Source: Thiohalocapsa sp964524185
Lineage (GTDB): Bacteria > Pseudomonadota > Gammaproteobacteria > Chromatiales > Chromatiaceae
DNA: 13,309 nt
Assembly: GCA_964524185.1 (NCBI GenBank)
Contig: CAZGCI010000098.1
Coordinates: 1-13,309 of the forward strand
Reading direction: 5' to 3'
This document shows, piece after piece, positions 11,101 through 13,309 of this stretch. The translations under genes were made by a program, and so were the position numbers. The notes beneath the pieces were generated by a model. That model was not told the DNA's origin and ran no database searches. It was given only the letters and a program-made list of their open reading frames with translations. Numbering within the stretch: the stretch's first letter is position 1; every line of letters begins with the position of its first letter.

Positions 11101-12336
11101 CTAGGCATACCGCGCCCACAGCGCCAGGAAGCGTTCTGCGGCGAGCTTCCAGCGGATGTTGGGGGGTAGGCCGAGGGCGGTGGCGGCGCAGGGGTCTAGC
11201 AGGGAGCCGGGTCCCGTGAGGAGGAGTGGGAGGGCGGCGATGAGGCGCTCACGGGGGTGGCGCAGGGCGCGGCGGGGGCGGCGCAGGAGCTCGCGGGTGC
11301 CGAAGTCGCGCGCATTGGCGCCGATGTTGCGCAGCACAGGGCCGCCCTGCCCCTTGGGCAGGTCGGGGCGGCAGTAGGCGCGCCAATCCGCAAAGCTGCG
11401 GCCGAGGCGGTGGTGCTCGAAGGCGCGCAGGGTGGTGGTCCACTGGCGCACCACGCGTGCGAGCCAATCCGCCGGTCTGGCCTCGGAGAACTCGTCATAG
11501 GCGGGGTGGAACTTGTGCCGATAGGCGAGGCGATAGAGCTGCAGAAACGCCTCGTGGCGCGGCATGGGGTCCGGGTGCTGGCGGTCGCTGCCAGATAGGT
11601 CGGGGGGCGGGGCTTGCAGCCGGGCGAGCTTCTCCGGGTAGGACGGGTGGTACTGCCCCATCGCGGCGAGCCGGGCGTCCCCGCAGGCGAGGACGGCCTT
11701 GAAAAGATATCTGAAAAAGATCGCCCGCTCGCGCGCATCGAGACCGCCGCCGGCGCCCAGCGAGCGGCGCTCCAGCAGGCACTGCTGGTCCATGAGGAGC
11801 AGGGCACCGCGGTTGAGCATCAGCCGGGTGAGCTCGCCGTGGGGCAGGCCGCGAAAGGGCATGTCGCGCATGCCCTGCAGCACGTCCGGTGCGCCGGCCA
11901 CCACGTGGTGGCCCCAGCGCATCTCGGCGTTCATCAGCGAGTATTCGGCGCGCTTGAAGTGCTCGGCGGCAAGGAGCGCAAAATCGACCTCGACGCCCAC
12001 CGCCGCCGTCAGCGTTTCGGCCAGGGCGCCCAGGCGCCGGTGCAGGGCGGCGCGCTCGGCGCCGGCGGTGCGCTGTATCACCACGAAGTAGTCGTAGTCG
12101 TTACAGGGCGCGGGGCCATGGTCGGTGCTCACATAGCCGCCCTCGCCGCGGCCGTAGCCGCCCATGAGCACCAGCGCGACGAATGTCGCCGCGGGCACGA
12201 ACTCGGTGACGGCGGCGGCGATGCGCTGCTGATCGGCCGCGATGCGCGCCTCCACCGCCGGGCCGCCGTCCAGGGTGTAACGCCGTGCAGGCGCTGCGAT
12301 GACCGCGTCCCGCGCGACGGGCTCAGCCCTGGACAT
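11101..12336 (-). CDS. Polymerase-beta-type nucleotidyltransferase domain protein
   Basis: A 411-residue protein starting MSRAEPVARDAVIAAPARRY. Residues 58-66 (MGGYGRGEG) and 79-85 (NDYDYFV) form the hG[G/S]...DxD signature of the polymerase-beta nucleotidyltransferase superfamily. D80 and D82 are candidate metal ligands and D118 (VEVDFAL) the third acid. The rest is mainly helical, with W-, H- and R-rich stretches (YRLAYRHKFHPAYDEF), and probably binds the acceptor. The substrate cannot be inferred. The ATG at 12336 follows GGGTGG. A further open 58 codons to 12510 are Pro/Ala/Cys repeats derived from a 12-bp tandem repeat and are probably untranslated. The gene is in the same direction as, and 237 bp downstream of, the SRAP gene. 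Confidence 0.75.
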   Translation of the reverse strand: MSRAEPVARDAVIAAPARRYTLDGGPAVEARIAADQQRIAAAVTEFVPAATFVALVLMGGYGRGEGGYVSTDHGPAPCNDYDYFVVIQRTAGAERAALHRRLGALAETLTAAVGVEVDFALLAAEHFKRAEYSLMNAEMRWGHHVVAGAPDVLQGMRDMPFRGLPHGELTRLMLNRGALLLMDQQCLLERRSLGAGGGLDARERAIFFRYLFKAVLACGDARLAAMGQYHPSYPEKLARLQAPPPDLSGSDRQHPDPMPRHEAFLQLYRLAYRHKFHPAYDEFSEARPADWLARVVRQWTTTLRAFEHHRLGRSFADWRAYCRPDLPKGQGGPVLRNIGANARDFGTRELLRRPRRALRHPRERLIAALPLLLTGPGSLLDPCAATALGLPPNIRWKLAAERFLALWARYA

Positions 12337-12460
12337 GGGCGCCACCCGCGGGGCAGCGGCGCGCAAACTGCCGGCGGGGTTGCGGACACCCGGCGGGCCC
12401 CCGGCGGGTGGGCGGCCAGGGCTGCGCGCGCAGCGACAGGCTCCCGCTGCATGGCTGGTC

Positions 12461-12508
12461 TGACAAGGGGCCTGACGAGGGGCCTGACAAGGGGCCTGAC
12501 AAGGGGCC
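12461..12508 (+). repeat. Four 12-bp tandem repeats
   Basis: Four consecutive units of TGACAAGGGGCC (second unit TGACGAGGGGCC) run without gaps. They are followed at about 12522-12567 by three looser units of about 15 bp, like GGGCGCGGCTCATGA. The arrays fill the gap between the SRAP gene stop and the nucleotidyltransferase start and would be in the 5' leader of the latter. Copy number probably varies among strains. Confidence 0.8.
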
Positions 12509-12573
12509 AAGTACGCGGTCTGGCGCGTGGCTCATTGGGGCGCGGCTCATGAGGGCGCGGCTCCTTGCCGAGG

Positions 12574-13309
12574 TCACTCGGCGGCGCCGCGAGCCCCAGC
12601 CGTTGGGGTCGCCGGCGCCGAGCGCGGGGTCAGCAGGTCGGCGTCGTCGTTGCGCGGGCTGTTGACCCGGCGGGAGACCGGGTCCAGCGCCCAATCCGCC
12701 GCGGGTGCAGGCTGCAGCAGCGCCTGCAGGGCCTCGGTGTCGTCGTTGCGCGGATCGAGCCAGGCGTCCATGGCAGCCGGATCCAGCACCACGGGCATGC
12801 GGTCGTGGACGGGCGCGATGGCCCGGTTGGCGTCGGTGACGACGATGGTGCAGGAGTGCAGCGGCTCGCCCGTGTCGGGCCGCCAGGTCTCCCAGAGGCC
12901 GGCGAGCAGGATCGCGGCACCATCCTTGCGGTGGATCAAGAAGGGCTGCTTGCCCTGGTCCTGGTCTTGACCGGTAGCCGGTGCCTGCCACTCGTAGAAG
13001 CCCTCGGCGGGGATGAGGCAACGGCGGCGCTTGAAGGCGCTGCGATAGGCGGGCTTGCGCGCGACGGTTTCGGCGCGGGCGTTGATCATGCTGTAGCGGC
13101 TGTCGGGGCCCTTGGACCAACTGGGCACCAGGCCCCAGCGCAGCGCCGTGAGCTCGCGCCCGGCTGGTGCACGCTCCGCCGACCGTAGGCCATGCGGGCG
13201 GGCGCGGATGGCGAGCACCAGGCGTGTGGGTGCCACATTGAAGCTCGGGCGCCAGGCCTCCAGCGCGCGCGTGTCGGGCTCCGCGCCGTATCGGCTCGCG
13301 TAGATCTCG
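12574..13309 (-). CDS. yedK: SRAP/YedK-family DNA-protein crosslink enzyme, 5' end outside window
   Basis: The frame is open from the right edge (EIYASRYGAEPDTRALEAWR) to the stop at 12574, giving 244 visible residues. SRAP signatures are clear: SFNVAPTR, LRWGLVPSW, SMINARAETV, CLIPAEGFYEW and PVHDRMPVVL. SRAP proteins (E. coli YedK, human HMCES) cap abasic sites in single-stranded DNA by a thiazolidine link to Cys2 and protect them. Cys2 and the MCGR start lie beyond the window, but the Asn of NVAPT, the Glu of EGFYEW and the His of VHDRMP are present. An ATG at 13236 would begin after NV and is not the true start. The Ala/Pro-rich C-terminal tail is not conserved. Confidence 0.92.
   Translation of the reverse strand, partial: EIYASRYGAEPDTRALEAWRPSFNVAPTRLVLAIRARPHGLRSAERAPAGRELTALRWGLVPSWSKGPDSRYSMINARAETVARKPAYRSAFKRRRCLIPAEGFYEWQAPATGQDQDQGKQPFLIHRKDGAAILLAGLWETWRPDTGEPLHSCTIVVTDANRAIAPVHDRMPVVLDPAAMDAWLDPRNDDTEALQALLQPAPAADWALDPVSRRVNSPRNDDADLLTPRSAPATPTAGARGAAE

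Noticed and set aside
12461..12508. CRISPR array
   Set aside because: The 12-bp units are directly adjacent with no spacers, and no cas gene is present.
12337..12510. N-terminal extension of the nucleotidyltransferase
   Set aside because: It encodes a 12-bp tandem repeat (PCQA units) and low-complexity sequence. The ATG at 12336 has a GGGTGG ribosome site.

Overview
The window is GC-rich chromosomal DNA, most likely from a gammaproteobacterium. A purple sulfur bacterium of the Chromatiaceae (Thiocapsa/Thiocystis/Thiodictyon-like) is my best guess. The guess rests on the gene repertoire I recognise: a DUF2887-DUF4351 nuclease-like protein, a tail-anchored coiled-coil protein, a DUF433/DUF5615 pair and abundant REP hairpins with REP-associated tyrosine transposases. 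No rRNA or other marker gene is present to confirm it.

Left half (about 1-7016), accessory DNA. From left to right it holds: the C-terminal remnant of an IS200-like/RAYT transposase inside an inverted repeat; a leftward DUF433-DUF5615 toxin-antitoxin-like pair; a rightward Phd-type vapBC pair (copy 1); a leftward ribbon-helix-helix vapBC pair; a rightward DUF2887/DUF4351 protein; a second, diverged copy of the first vapBC pair; a rightward Phd-vapC pair with its own promoter and operator-like repeats; a leftward tail-anchored coiled-coil protein; and a rightward full-length RAYT-type HUH transposase. From 1372 onward almost every junction between modules carries a whole or half copy of one hairpin repeat family. 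A whole copy is about 83 bp, with arms GGGGTCAGGTCTTGAAATGC and its reverse complement around a partly conserved centre. The RAYT lies between two copies and its stop codon is inside the downstream one.

The two vapBC copies align without indels from 1480 to the repeat arm, yet each is damaged differently. Copy 1 has an intact antitoxin, but its toxin start is ATA instead of ATG. Copy 2 has a normal toxin start, but the antitoxin N-terminus is replaced by hairpin-repeat sequence and the toxin has lost the fourth acidic PIN residue (D to G).

Right half (about 7027-13309), which looks like ordinary chromosomal genes. It holds a leftward exported protein of unknown function; a leftward 27-residue Cys/Lys-rich mini-protein; leftward ferritin (ftnA) with all ferroxidase ligands; about 800 bp of non-coding, repeat-bearing DNA; a rightward atypical SDR/NAD(P)-binding protein; and, facing it, a leftward polymerase-beta-type nucleotidyltransferase preceded by a SRAP (YedK-type) gene that runs off the right edge. 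No RNA gene, integrase, CRISPR array or replication origin was recognised.
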